A DNA stretch of 64,000 bases from Candidatus Methylumidiphilus alinenensis (GCA_003242955.1 QJPH01000533.1:19749-83748), one strand, 5' to 3'; counted from the first letter of the stretch, positions 51,817 to 61,412 are shown. Translations and numbers: made by a program. The notes: a model not told the origin generated them from the letters alone.

Positions 51817-54800
51817 TTAGCCCGAGAAAAGGCTGTCCATTTCTTCCTGCGACAGTTGCGCCAGCGGAAAATCCGAGGCGGTGTGCCCGCCCGCGCCGGG
51901 GCGGACGGCATGGTCGGCCAGCGCCTCCAAGGCACGGAACCAAGCCTCGGCCAGCTCGCGCACTGCCGCCTCGGACAGCAGCCCGGCGGGCCACAGCCAG
52001 CGGGCGTGCAATTGCGGCCCGCCGGGACGGTCCTCGGTCCAGGCAGCAATGTTCAGTGCGTGGGCCACCGGCAGGGCGGCATCGCCCCGGCCTTCCAGCA
52101 GCAACGTGGAGGCGGGCACCACCGCCCAGTCACTGGCCGTGGGGACGAGGAAGCGGCCCAGATAGTTGAAGGTGATTTGCGGTCGGACCAAGGCGGCGAG
52201 GATCGCTTCGGTCTCCGGGTTAAGATAGCGCAGCAGGCCGTAGCCGAGCCCATGGTCGGGGGCGGCGCGCAATTGTTCCTTGACCCGTTTCAGCGCCTGC
52301 CCCGCCGCCTGCCCGCCCGCCAACGCCTCGGCTAGGTCGATCCCGGCCAGGTCCAGCAACACCGGGAAGCGGGCGGTGAACCAGCCGATGGTGCGCGATA
52401 AATCCGCGCCTTCCACCAAATGCTCTTGGCGGCCATGGCCTTCCATTTCCACCAAGAGGCTAGTGCGCCCGTCGGCGCAGCCGTGACGCCGGTGCCAAGC
52501 CAGCATCGCCAAGGCGAGGCCGCACAGCAGCACATCTTCCATGCCGGCGTGGAAAGCCGCAGGCACGGTAGTCAGCAAGGGTTCGGCGGGCGAAGCCAAG
52601 GTCAATCTGAAGGTTTGGCAGGCACCGACAGTATCTCGCGCCGGATCCAACCCGCGCCCGCCCAGCGGCGGCTCGACGCTGCCCAGCGTCTTTGTCCAAA
52701 AGGCCATTTCGCCGACTCGCGCCGCCGTCAGCGCCTGGGCCGCCAATTGCCGTGCCCAGCGCCGGAATGGCGTGGCGCAAGGTTCCAGCGCCAGTTTCCG
52801 TCCCGCCGCCAACTGCCTTGCCCCTGCTGCCAAGTCCTCGGTCAGGATGCGCAGCGACACGCCGTCCACGACGAGATGGTTGACGACCAACACCAAGCGG
52901 CCGGGGCGGACCGGGCCGCGATCCAACCAAGTGGCCTGCAGCATCAAGCCAGCTTGCGGGGCCAGGCGGGCAATGACCGCCGTCGCCTCACGGTCCACGA
53001 TGGCCTGCCGTGCGGTCTCGTCGTCCCAACCGACCGCATCCAACCGCGCCAGGCACCGGGACGCCGCCACCGCGCCGACCGGCTCCACCTGCATGGTCCA
53101 CTGGCCGTTGACCAAGACCAAGCGGGCGCGGAGCATATCGTGACGGTCAAGCAAGGCTTGGAGTAAACGGGCCAAATCATCCCAGGCGAAGCCGGCCGGG
53201 GTTTGCACCACCACACCTTGGCTGTAGGTATCCAGCAAACCGCCGCGTTCGCATAGCCGCCGCATGATCGGCGTCAACACCACCTCGCCGACGCCGCCCG
53301 CGCCGGTTTCCTGCCGCGCACCGGACACCGCCCGCGCCACCGCCGCCAACCCTGCCGCAGTCTTGTGTTCAAACACGTCGCGGGAACTGATGACCCAACC
53401 AGCTTTCCGCGTCCGGCTGACCAATTGAATGGCGATGATGCTGTCGCCGCCCATCGCGAAGAAACTGTCGTCCACCCCCACCCGCTCCAAGCCCAGCACT
53501 TCGGCGAACAATTGGCATAGCAGCCGCTCTTGCGGCGACTGCGGTGCGCGGCCCGGCGCGACGGGGTTGAAGTCGGGCACCGGCAAGCCCTTCCGGTTGA
53601 GCTTACCGTTCGGGGTCAGCGGCAGGGCATCCAGCGCGACGAAGGCGGCGGGGAGCATGTACTCGGGCAGGGATAATTCAAGGTGTTGGCGCAGCGCCCC
53701 GACTGGGTAGGGTTCGCCCTCGGCGACCACATAAGCCACTAACCGCTTGTCGCCGGGCCGGTCTTCGCGGACGATCACCGCAGCCTGCGCCACGCCCGGG
53801 TGGCGGGCCAGCGCCGCCTCGATCTCGCCGAGTTCGATGCGAAAGCCACGCACCTTGACCTGCTCGTCCACGCGGCCCAGAAATTCCAGGTTGCCGCAGT
53901 CCAGCCAGCGCGCCCGGTCGCCGGTGCGGTACATCCGTGCGCCCGGCTCGCCGAATAGGCCGCCGAACGGGTCGGCGACAAAGCACTTGGCGGTCAGGCC
54001 GGGGCGGTCGAGATAGCCCCGCGCCAGGCCGGCCCCGGCGATGTACAGTTCCCCCGGCACCTCGGGCGGCACCGGCTGCAAGGCGGCATCCAGCACATAC
54101 AGTCTGGCGTTGGCCTGCGGTCGGCCTATCGGCACCGGGCCGGGGGGGACGGGCTGGCCGGGTGCTATGCGGTATTCGGCGCAGTTCACCGTAGCCTCGG
54201 TCGGGCCGTAGACATTCAACAGCACGGCCTCGGGGCGCAAGCGACGCCATTCGGCCAGCGCCTCGCCGAACAGCGCCTCGCCGCCGAACAGGAATTCGGC
54301 ATCGGGCGCAAAATCCAGCTCGCCGGACAACGCGGCCAGCAGCGGCAAGTGGCTGGGCGTGGCTTTGAGGAAGCGGTGCGGCGGCAGGCCGGGGGCCGGG
54401 GCGTCTTCCAACGCGGCGACGCGGACGCAGCCGCCGGCCACCAGCGGCGTCCACAAGGCTGTCACGGTCAAGTCGAACGACAGCGGAGAATGCAGCAGCG
54501 CCATGCCCTGGGCGGCGGGGTAGGCGTTGGCGGTCCAGGCCAGATAGTCGGACACCGAACGATGCTCGACCACCACACCCTTGGGCTGACCGGTGGACCC
54601 GGAGGTATAGATCACATAAGCCGGGTGGCTTAGCCGCAGGGGCGCGAGCCGGTCGGCCTCGGTCGGGTTGGCATCGGGCCGGCGGGCCAGTTCGGCCGGG
54701 AGGGACACAGCGTCCAAGCGCAGGATGGGCGGGGACTCCAGCCCCGCCAGCCGCGCCACGGTATCGCCATGGGCCAACAGCAGCACCGGCTTGGCATCGG

Positions 54801-56505
54801 CCAGCATGAAGCCGATGCGGTCCGCCGGATAGTCCGGGTCTATCGGCACATAGGCCGCGCCGGTCTTCAGCACTGCCATTAGCGCGACGACGCCCACGCC
54901 CGAGCGCGGCAGCATCAACGCGACGCGCCGCTCCGGCCCCGCGCCCAGCGCAATGAGATGGTGGGCGAGGCGGTTTGCCTGAAGGTTGAACTCGGCGTAA
55001 CTCAGCGCGAGGTCGCCGTGGATCAGCGCGGAGCGGTGCGGGGTCAGGGCCGCTTGCGCCTCGAACAGTGCGGGCAGGTGCAGCGGCGGCACGGCCTGAA
55101 CCGGGCCGCTGGCATAGGCCAGCCACTGGCGGTGCTCGGTGGGCAGCAGCAGGTCGATCAGCCCGATAGGCTGCGCCGGGTCGACAGAGGAAAGCGTGTC
55201 CAACAGGGCAATGAAGCGTTCTTGGTGGGCGGCCAGTTCTGCCGCCGCGAAGACTTCCGGGTGTGCATGCCAGTCGATGGACAGCCCCGCGCCGTCGCGG
55301 CGGTCGCAAACGACAATGGACCAGTCGCTGGCCTGTCCGACCGTGAGGTTCCGCGCCGTGGCAGGGGCTTCCGCGAAGCGCAGGTCATGGTCGAAGGTCA
55401 TGATGTTGACGGTCGGCGAAAACCAGGACCGGGCGCCGCCGGACAGGCCCAGGTCACGCTGGATGTCCTCGCCCCGGTAGCGCTGGTGCGCCAAGGCTTC
55501 GCGGACCGCCTGCGCCACCTCGGCGACGAAGGCCGACCACGTCAAATCCGGGCGGGCCGACAGGTGCAACGGCACGGCGTTGGACAGCATGCCCGGTGTC
55601 CGTTTCAGCGTGGCGTCGGTGCGGGCGCTGACGGGCAGGCCGAGAACCACGTCCTCCGCCCCGCTCAGGCGCTGCGTGTAGAGCGCCGCCGCCGCGAGCA
55701 GCAGCACCGACCACGGCACCCTGGCCCGGCGGGCCGCCGCCCGCAAGGCATCCAGCTTGGCGGGGGGGAAATGCGCACCACGCCGCAGCAGGTGCGCGGC
55801 GGCCCGGCCCGGCCTGCCGCCGAGCCGGCCCGGTTCCGGCTGGTCGGCGAAGCGGCCCGTCCAGTAGTCGCGGTCTTGCGCGAATGCCGCCGAGGCGCGG
55901 TAGGCGGCATCGCTGTCCAGCAATTGGCGCAGCGAGCCGAAGCCGCTCTTTCCGCATTCTCGCCCCGTCGCCAGCGCCGTGTAAACCTCGGCCACCCGCC
56001 GGACTAACAGGGACGCGCCAAAGCCGTCCAGCACGATGTGGTGGTAGCTTTGCAACCAGAAAAACAATGCGGGGGTGACTTTGATGAAGGCGTAGCCGAA
56101 CAGTGGGCCTTGCGCCAGAGCGAAAGGGCGGCTTATGTAGGCCGCCATCCAAGCTTGCGCGGCGGCCTGCGGGTCAGGCTCCGCGCTGACATCGACTACC
56201 GGCAGCGGCCAATCCGCAAACCGTCCGGTCAGTTGCGCAGGACCCTCGCTGTCTTCTGCGAAACGGGCATGCAGGCAATCCGCCTCGGCGACGACGTGCC
56301 GCAACGCCGACTCGAACCATGCCGCGTCCACCGGACCCTGCATCTCGATGTAATCGGCAATGGTATATGCTTGGTTTTCCGAGTCCAATTGTTGCTCGGC
56401 AATCCATATTTCACACTGAGCCGCCGACAGTGGCAAGGAATCTAGGTCGGAGCCCAACAGAGGCTCCATCCAGCCTTTAGCGTTATTTGCCAAGTAGTTT
56501 GCCAT
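51817..56505 (-). CDS. NRPS starter protein: C-A-T-E
   Basis: A 1562-residue single-module NRPS. Domains: C (1-440; SYHHIVLDGFG, close in pattern to the EntF condensation domain), A (~460-960; [28 protein letters not shown]), T (FFAMGGDSIIAIQL near 1020), and epimerase (~1065-1530; VVNHLVVDGVSLRIL, GHGRQEHL, DLSRTIGWFTARFPV, FNYLGRF). Code read from SFDLTVTALW, LKATPSHL, LFGGEAL and NVYGPTEATVN is D-L-T-K-L-G-V-V-N-(K), closest to Asn/Asp codes. An N-terminal C domain on the first module implies that an acyl or aryl starter from elsewhere caps residue 1. The epimerase matches the D-L C domain opening the next protein. Promoter elements were not identified. Confidence 0.92.
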   Translation of the reverse strand: MANYLANNAKGWMEPLLGSDLDSLPLSAAQCEIWIAEQQLDSENQAYTIADYIEMQGPVDAAWFESALRHVVAEADCLHARFAEDSEGPAQLTGRFADWPLPVVDVSAEPDPQAAAQAWMAAYISRPFALAQGPLFGYAFIKVTPALFFWLQSYHHIVLDGFGASLLVRRVAEVYTALATGRECGKSGFGSLRQLLDSDAAYRASAAFAQDRDYWTGRFADQPEPGRLGGRPGRAAAHLLRRGAHFPPAKLDALRAAARRARVPWSVLLLAAAALYTQRLSGAEDVVLGLPVSARTDATLKRTPGMLSNAVPLHLSARPDLTWSAFVAEVAQAVREALAHQRYRGEDIQRDLGLSGGARSWFSPTVNIMTFDHDLRFAEAPATARNLTVGQASDWSIVVCDRRDGAGLSIDWHAHPEVFAAAELAAHQERFIALLDTLSSVDPAQPIGLIDLLLPTEHRQWLAYASGPVQAVPPLHLPALFEAQAALTPHRSALIHGDLALSYAEFNLQANRLAHHLIALGAGPERRVALMLPRSGVGVVALMAVLKTGAAYVPIDPDYPADRIGFMLADAKPVLLLAHGDTVARLAGLESPPILRLDAVSLPAELARRPDANPTEADRLAPLRLSHPAYVIYTSGSTGQPKGVVVEHRSVSDYLAWTANAYPAAQGMALLHSPLSFDLTVTALWTPLVAGGCVRVAALEDAPAPGLPPHRFLKATPSHLPLLAALSGELDFAPDAEFLFGGEALFGEALAEWRRLRPEAVLLNVYGPTEATVNCAEYRIAPGQPVPPGPVPIGRPQANARLYVLDAALQPVPPEVPGELYIAGAGLARGYLDRPGLTAKCFVADPFGGLFGEPGARMYRTGDRARWLDCGNLEFLGRVDEQVKVRGFRIELGEIEAALARHPGVAQAAVIVREDRPGDKRLVAYVVAEGEPYPVGALRQHLELSLPEYMLPAAFVALDALPLTPNGKLNRKGLPVPDFNPVAPGRAPQSPQERLLCQLFAEVLGLERVGVDDSFFAMGGDSIIAIQLVSRTRKAGWVISSRDVFEHKTAAGLAAVARAVSGARQETGAGGVGEVVLTPIMRRLCERGGLLDTYSQGVVVQTPAGFAWDDLARLLQALLDRHDMLRARLVLVNGQWTMQVEPVGAVAASRCLARLDAVGWDDETARQAIVDREATAVIARLAPQAGLMLQATWLDRGPVRPGRLVLVVNHLVVDGVSLRILTEDLAAGARQLAAGRKLALEPCATPFRRWARQLAAQALTAARVGEMAFWTKTLGSVEPPLGGRGLDPARDTVGACQTFRLTLASPAEPLLTTVPAAFHAGMEDVLLCGLALAMLAWHRRHGCADGRTSLLVEMEGHGRQEHLVEGADLSRTIGWFTARFPVLLDLAGIDLAEALAGGQAAGQALKRVKEQLRAAPDHGLGYGLLRYLNPETEAILAALVRPQITFNYLGRFLVPTASDWAVVPASTLLLEGRGDAALPVAHALNIAAWTEDRPGGPQLHARWLWPAGLLSEAAVRELAEAWFRALEALADHAVRPGAGGHTASDFPLAQLSQEEMDSLFSG

Positions 56506-57110
56506 ATTAAATTTCTATAGGAATAATTTTATGCTTAGGCCATGCTCTTCACCGATGGGCCATATCCATCTGGCAACCCTAATTAATAAGATTGCAAACC
56601 CAATAAATGGGGGGTAGTTATTTATTACTGTACGTTTGGCTTGCCAAGGGTGATAAATGTTCGCGGCATTCGACACTCAGCATACCGCCAACGCGAAGTC
56701 AAACGGGTGCATGTCAGTAGATTCACCACGAACGGCGATACACGGCGGAATCCCTTATAAATGCAATATGAAGCCGATTCGCATTGGACTTCTGCGTATG
56801 CTCGTTGCGGTTGCGGTTGCGGTTGCGGTTGGCATGGTAGAGGGTTTATGCCCTATTGTCAATGGCAAAATGTTGTGGGCTTGCCTATGCCCTTATATTA
56901 TGTCGGGAAGCCTTGTTTTTTTATATTACAACATCCCGTTAGGCCACGCTTCAAATAGGTTATGAGGATATTCTGAATTATCCTAATGCTTAGCGTCGGC
57001 TGGCAACAGCGCCTACCCGATAAAAGACCGGCCCACATCGGCTAAGTCAAGACCGGTCTGCCGCGTTGCCGTAAGCTTGCCAAGGATTGGCCCCGTTTAT
57101 ATGGGCCGCG
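56506..57110. other. Upstream region of the NRPS operon, no convincing gene
   Basis: A 605-bp region, AT-rich near the NRPS start (56510-56640). A 102-codon plus-strand frame (56657-56965) lacks family resemblance and is largely generated by the hexanucleotide repeat at 56804-56832. A perfect 10-bp palindrome AGACCGGTCT lies at 57050-57059, a possible operator. Confidence 0.45.
56804..56832. repeat. Tandem hexanucleotide repeat (GTTGCG x4 plus partial)
   Basis: Four exact tandem GTTGCG units occupy 56804-56827, followed by GTTGG. Such short repeats are prone to slippage; it lies ~300 bp upstream of the NRPS start. Confidence 0.85.
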
Positions 57111-59270
57111 TTAAGTATCGTTTCCCGCCACCGTGGGCAGGGCTTCATCGGTGGCGAGGTCATCCAGCAACGGCCGACCGGCGCTGGCTATGCCGATGGC
57201 GAGCTGGGCCACCCATAGCAAAGGCACAATTTGGAACTGCCGCTTGGGCAGCAACAGCACCCCGGCCCCGGCCGCTAGGCTAAAGCCTTTCGCCCGGCGG
57301 ACAGTGCCTTGAACCCTGCCGTTATAGGCGGCGGCCAATTCCAACAAGACCTGGATTTGCTCCAAATGGTCTTCCATTAGCACGATCTGCGCGGCATCGC
57401 TGGCGACGGTGGTGCCGCCCCGGAAGGAAATGGAGACATTGGCCTGGAGCAAGGCCACGGCATCGTTGATGCCGTCGCCGACGAAGCAGACCCGCCGGCC
57501 TTGGGCCTGCAATTCTTCGACTTTCCGGGCTTTTTCCGTTGGCATCGTGTTGGCGAAATAGCCGTCCATGCCTAACTCGGCGGCCAGCTTGGCGGTCGGG
57601 GCTTCCTGGTCGCCGGACAGGATGTACAGCGCGTAGCCGCGGCTTTTCAGCCATTCCACCACCGCTTGCGCCTCCGGGCGTAGCGCCGCCGCCAACTCGA
57701 TGCCGCCGACCGCCGCGCCGTCCACCGCGACGAATACCAGCGCGTGGCCTTCGCGCTGCGCCGCGTCCAGCACCGTGCGCAGCCCCGGCGGCAGCGCGAC
57801 GCCCTCCGCCTCCAAAAAGCGCTGGCTGCCGACCCGCACCAAGCTGCCATCCAGCTTGACCGTGAGGCCGGCGCCGAGCGCGTAATGGGCCTCGTCGATG
57901 CGCGGCACCGCAAGCCGCCGCGCCGCCGCTGCTTCCACGATGGCATGGGCGATGGGGTGGCTCTGGCGATGCTCCGCCGCCGCGGCGATCCGCAACACGT
58001 CCGCTTCGCCGAAGCCGGGGACGGCATGGACTTGCACCACTTGCTGGCGCTCCAGCGTCAAGGTGCCGGTCTTGTCGAAGATAAAGGTGTTCACCTCGCC
58101 CAGGGTTTCCAGGGCTTGGCCGTCCTTCACCAAGATGCCCCGCTCGGCGGCGAGGCTGAGGCCGTTCAGCAGCGGCAGCAGTCGCAGGGAGACCGTGCCG
58201 GCCAGGAAGTTGCAGCCCAGCAGGGCCGTGGCGGTCTGCGGGCCGCGCAACAGCCAGCCGAACGCGCTGGCGGCCAGCATCGGCATCAGCGTGTACTCCA
58301 CATCCTTGAAATAGTCGGCCAGCCGCAGTTCCTGGCGATCCACCGTGCGGTTGAGAATCTCGCCGATGCGGGCCGCGGCAGTTTCCTGCCCGGCCTTCTC
58401 GACCCGCACTTGGATGCGACCGCCCAGCACCACAGTGGCGGCCAGCACTGTGTCGCCCACCGTCTTTTCCACTGGTTGCGACTCGCCGGTCAGCCGGTGC
58501 TGGTCTAGCGTGGCCGCACCTTGCACCACCACGCCATCGACCGGCACTGGCTGGCCGGCATCCAGCACGAGGATATCGCCGATGCGCAGTTGTTCGAACG
58601 GGACTTGCATCTCGACGCCCTCGACAACCACCCACACCTGCGCGGGTTGCTCGCCGAACAGGTGGCTCAGCGAATGGCGCGTGACGATGCGGGTCAATAG
58701 CTGGACCTTGGAACCTAGGGTCGTGACCAACATGCCAGTGATGGCCGCCCAGTAGGTGCCGCTAAACCACTGCGCCACCGAGTACCCGGTCAAGAGGTGC
58801 AAGATGCTCAGCCGCCGCTCATCGACAGCGATGCGGTAAACCTCCTTGACCGCGGGCCAGGACGTGAACAGGCCGAAGGCCATGATAAACGGCGTGGCGC
58901 TGAACCCCGCCAGCGCCTCCGCGCCGATCAAGCCAAGCGCGGCTACGGAGCTAATCAGGCTTCGGTTCAAGTCTTTCTCCAACTCGCCAAGCTGTCTGAG
59001 GTGGTCTTGGGTCAACGCCCGCATGTGCTGGTCACGCAGGCTGCTCGCCAGCCAGGGGTCGAGATGGATTTGGACGAAAGCCTGGTACTGGTCGTCCAAC
59101 CCGGCGAGGTGGGCGCAAATCGCCTCCTGCTTTCCTTGGCGCGGCTCGGTCTGCGGCGGGTTGGGCGGCAAGGCCGGCATATCTAAATAATCGATTAGCG
59201 GGGTCGGCCGGCGCCGCGCCAGCGCAATCGCGGCGATGCCGCCCATCGCCAGCCCAGGGAAAATGACCAT
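57111..59270 (-). CDS. P1B-like heavy-metal P-type ATPase with atypical metal-site segment
   Basis: A 719-residue P-type ATPase. Actuator TGES (LTGESQPVEK), phosphorylation DKTGTLT, the SHPIAHA histidine motif of P1B ATPases, LSGDQEAPT and GDGINDAVAL are all intact, so it should be catalytically competent. The N-terminal ~110 residues are hydrophilic and lack CxxC metal-binding domains. The membrane helix before the phosphorylation site normally has CPC, SPC or TPC followed by ALGLATP; here it reads LLGCNFLAGTVSLRLLP, retaining a Cys but no Pro. Substrate therefore cannot be predicted. An AAGGAG site precedes the ATG. It lies upstream of the NRPS genes on the same strand, separated by ~600 bp. 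Confidence 0.8.
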   Translation of the reverse strand: MVIFPGLAMGGIAAIALARRRPTPLIDYLDMPALPPNPPQTEPRQGKQEAICAHLAGLDDQYQAFVQIHLDPWLASSLRDQHMRALTQDHLRQLGELEKDLNRSLISSVAALGLIGAEALAGFSATPFIMAFGLFTSWPAVKEVYRIAVDERRLSILHLLTGYSVAQWFSGTYWAAITGMLVTTLGSKVQLLTRIVTRHSLSHLFGEQPAQVWVVVEGVEMQVPFEQLRIGDILVLDAGQPVPVDGVVVQGAATLDQHRLTGESQPVEKTVGDTVLAATVVLGGRIQVRVEKAGQETAAARIGEILNRTVDRQELRLADYFKDVEYTLMPMLAASAFGWLLRGPQTATALLGCNFLAGTVSLRLLPLLNGLSLAAERGILVKDGQALETLGEVNTFIFDKTGTLTLERQQVVQVHAVPGFGEADVLRIAAAAEHRQSHPIAHAIVEAAAARRLAVPRIDEAHYALGAGLTVKLDGSLVRVGSQRFLEAEGVALPPGLRTVLDAAQREGHALVFVAVDGAAVGGIELAAALRPEAQAVVEWLKSRGYALYILSGDQEAPTAKLAAELGMDGYFANTMPTEKARKVEELQAQGRRVCFVGDGINDAVALLQANVSISFRGGTTVASDAAQIVLMEDHLEQIQVLLELAAAYNGRVQGTVRRAKGFSLAAGAGVLLLPKRQFQIVPLLWVAQLAIGIASAGRPLLDDLATDEALPTVAGNDT

Positions 59271-59587
59271 TCGTGTCTCCTTGCGCAGTGTAAATAGGTT
59301 ATTGAGTCAGGGAAGCTTGGGACGGGGCTTTCTGGGGATTAGGTAGCGTGGGCGTGGCGTTTAAAATGGATGCCGTATCGGGGGGGCTTGTTTAAATCCA
59401 TGGCGGCACATCACTCTAAGGCACAGTTGCGGGCCAAGTCAAGCAATGCCTAGATGCCCAATTGCGCAGAACGCGATGTTATGTCAAATTGCGGCGAACT
59501 TCGCCGAAAACACGGGAAACAGCGCCGATCCCCGCGCACCCGCACACTTATAGGCTTATTGCACAATTTAACCCTTACCCTGCCCCG
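59271..59587. other. Intergenic region upstream of the ATPase
   Basis: About 320 bp between the ATPase start and the next minus-strand gene's end. A plus-strand frame at 59462-59857 is a shadow of the downstream gene. I see no RNA gene or clear promoter. Confidence 0.4.
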
Positions 59588-59962
59588 TTACCGGTTGGCA
59601 AACCACACCATATATTCTCTCACAGGCCAATAGTTTGCGTTTTTGCGTGGGGTTACTTCCAATTCGCAGAGCGGCACATACCCGATTCTTCTCCCTTCCC
59701 GCACTTTCACAATGATCCCATGGGTCTCGTCCTCATCTTGGATGGAGAGGACTTTCATAGAATGCCCCACCCCAAACAATGCTTCTTCCCTAAGGACATC
59801 ACTCTCCAAATCCTCGGTCCTGTCCGCCACGAATGGAAAGGAGAGCCGCTCCGATAGCCACTCTTCCCAATCCCTCTTTTTCCATCCCGCATATATTTCA
59901 TTCCACGCCGCCTCGTTGCCTTCCCGGTCCCACGAGGAATCGTAGGTGTTGCTATTCGCCAT
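59588..59962 (-). CDS. CcbP-like calcium-binding family small protein
   Basis: About 124 residues from the ATG giving MANSNTYDSSW (a GTG 15 nt earlier is also possible). The pattern DWEEWLSERLSFPFVADRTED, VLSIQDEDETHGIIVKVREG, GYVPLCELEV, YMVWFANR resembles the small acidic family named after the cyanobacterial calcium-binding protein CcbP. The N-terminal third is acidic and Trp-rich. Role and calcium binding here are unproven. It stands alone. Confidence 0.5.
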   Translation of the reverse strand: MANSNTYDSSWDREGNEAAWNEIYAGWKKRDWEEWLSERLSFPFVADRTEDLESDVLREEALFGVGHSMKVLSIQDEDETHGIIVKVREGRRIGYVPLCELEVTPRKNANYWPVREYMVWFANR

Positions 59963-60035
59963 GCCTGTGTTTCTCACTGTGCCTGATGTTGACTGCCTAA
60001 AAAACTACCCAATCTTAGCGAAGGCTGCTTGACGG

Positions 60036-60323
60036 TCAATCACGGACTGCGTCCACCCGTTCCCTGAGTTGCTTCCCAGGCTTGAAGTGGACGGCGAAAC
60101 GCGCTGCCACATTAACAGCCTCCCCGGTTCTCGGATTGCGGCCAACCCTCGGCGGGCGGCGGTGCAGCGAAAACCCGCCGAACCCGCGAATTTCCACCCG
60201 TTCCCCGTTCTGCAAAGCGAGGCCAATCCGGTCGGTGATCGCCAGCACCGCCGCCTTGACTTCGCCGGCTGGCAGGTGGCCGAGCCTGTCGGCAAGCCTG
60301 GAAATGAATTCTGCCCTAGTCAT
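60036..60323 (-). CDS. IHF-beta-like DNA-bending protein
   Basis: A 95-residue HU/IHF-family protein: MTRAEFISRLADRLGHLPAGEVKAAV, then GERVEIRGFGGFSLHRRPPRVGRNPRTGEAV with the DNA-intercalating proline region, and HFKPGKQLRERV. The RGFGxFSLHxRxPRxGRNPxTG block is that of IHF beta rather than HU. As a stand-alone copy in accessory DNA it may be a second IhfB paralogue. IHF assists integron recombination and mobile elements, but no direct link is shown. Confidence 0.85.
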   Translation of the reverse strand: MTRAEFISRLADRLGHLPAGEVKAAVLAITDRIGLALQNGERVEIRGFGGFSLHRRPPRVGRNPRTGEAVNVAARFAVHFKPGKQLRERVDAVRD

Positions 60324-60420
60324 CGGCTGTTTCCAATGTGGCGTTTGGGTCCATAGACAGCGTATTCAACATCAAATGGTTGCTGGATAAATCTTTTGAA
60401 TTTGCAAAGACTTTCATTAA

Positions 60421-60981
60421 ATCATAGTCTTATTCTATTGCCTATCATTTTTTATAGTGACTTCCAATGCACAAGCTCTTTCAACTGAGAATGTGCCTTC
60501 AGTTCAAGAAGTTACAAGAAAAGTATTACAGGCAGTCAACGGTTACGCCTCTGCAATATCCTGCGTTGAGTCGTCGGCCAAAGCGAAAGATATCGCCGCG
60601 CTAAAGCCATATAAGACAATTGATAATGCCTACGATGCCCAATATTTGGTGTTTTGGGATGGAGACATAGGATGTGCTGGTGGTTCAGGGACAACAAGTT
60701 TCAACGCCGCGCTAGTTCATACCGGGGCAGGTGGCACCTTTATCGTAGATCCGCTTCGGTCATCTCCGGTGATTGACTTAGAGTTTAACACCCGTCTTTT
60801 TGAACGATTGGTTGGCAATACAGAAAACACTCTTGTTGTGGAAGCTGGTGAATTCGCAGAGAATGATAGTAATTGCTGCCCTACTTTACATTTCAGATAC
60901 ACGCTTCGTATTGATGATAAAGGAAACTGGAAGCTAGTAGAAAAAAAGCCCGTGCAACCAAAACAGGATAAGACACAATAG
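60421..60981 (+). CDS. Probable secreted protein of unknown function, start uncertain
   Basis: The first conventional start is GTG at 60457 (174 residues), but the frame is open upstream to a TAA at 60418-60420, and codons from 60421 read IIVLFYCLSFFIVTSNAQA, a textbook signal peptide ending in an AQA cleavage site. No ATG, GTG or TTG lies in that upstream part, so either a rare start (ATC/ATA) is used or the N-terminus has been damaged. The mature part contains several Cys (ISCVES, IGCAGGSG, SNCCP) and ends in a Lys/Gln-rich tail. No family recognised. Probably periplasmic. Confidence 0.5.
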   Translation: MIVLFYCLSFFIVTSNAQALSTENVPSVQEVTRKVLQAVNGYASAISCVESSAKAKDIAALKPYKTIDNAYDAQYLVFWDGDIGCAGGSGTTSFNAALVHTGAGGTFIVDPLRSSPVIDLEFNTRLFERLVGNTENTLVVEAGEFAENDSNCCPTLHFRYTLRIDDKGNWKLVEKKPVQPKQDKTQ

Positions 60982-61295
60982 TGCCAAGTGCGCAATACGC
61001 TTCTCTATTGTGCCCTAATAGATGGGGACCGGTTCGTCTCCCGCACCGGCTTGGCTGGCTGCGATTGTCGTTCCGTGTAGGGGCAATCCTACAGAATAAT
61101 AAGCCACTGCCGACATGACGAAGCGTTATACTTGTGGCAAGATTCAACCATTGCCACTCCAGACTGACCACGTGTGGTGGCGCAAAATGCGTAAAGGGCC
61201 AAGGGCGCAATATCGGCTTGCCGCGTATTACGCCGGATGGAAAAAAGCCAAGAGCGAAGGGCAAAGAGCAAGAGCCACTCTTTATCTAGTCCGCC
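60982..61295. other. Intergenic region leading into the cassette array
   Basis: No convincing gene. The last ~80 bp (from about 61215) are repeated before the second attC-like site (from about 62325), so the shared unit is longer than the attC itself. Confidence 0.5.
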
Positions 61296-61388
61296 GCCCA
61301 ACCCGGCGCTCAAGGGGACGCGGGGTTGCGCCTTGGCCAGTTTCCCCCAAGTTTAGTCCGCCCGCGCCCCTTAGCTCGGGCGTTGGGC
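61296..61388 (+). other. Integron attC-like site 1
   Basis: A 93-bp imperfect palindrome starting GCCCAAC (R'') and ending GTTGGGC (R'), matching the RYYYAAC...GTTRRRY rule. The arms GCGCTCAAGGGG and CCCCTTAGCTC pair with a few unpaired bases, as needed for folded attC recombination. It is identical to the site at 62405-62497. Confidence 0.75.
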
Positions 61389-61412
61389 GGCATCACTTTT
61401 TAGGAGAAAAAT

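Noticed and set aside
56657..56965. A 102-codon frame with an AVAVAVAVG stretch
   Set aside because: Most of its hydrophobic part comes from the tandem GTTGCG repeat; no ribosome site or family match.
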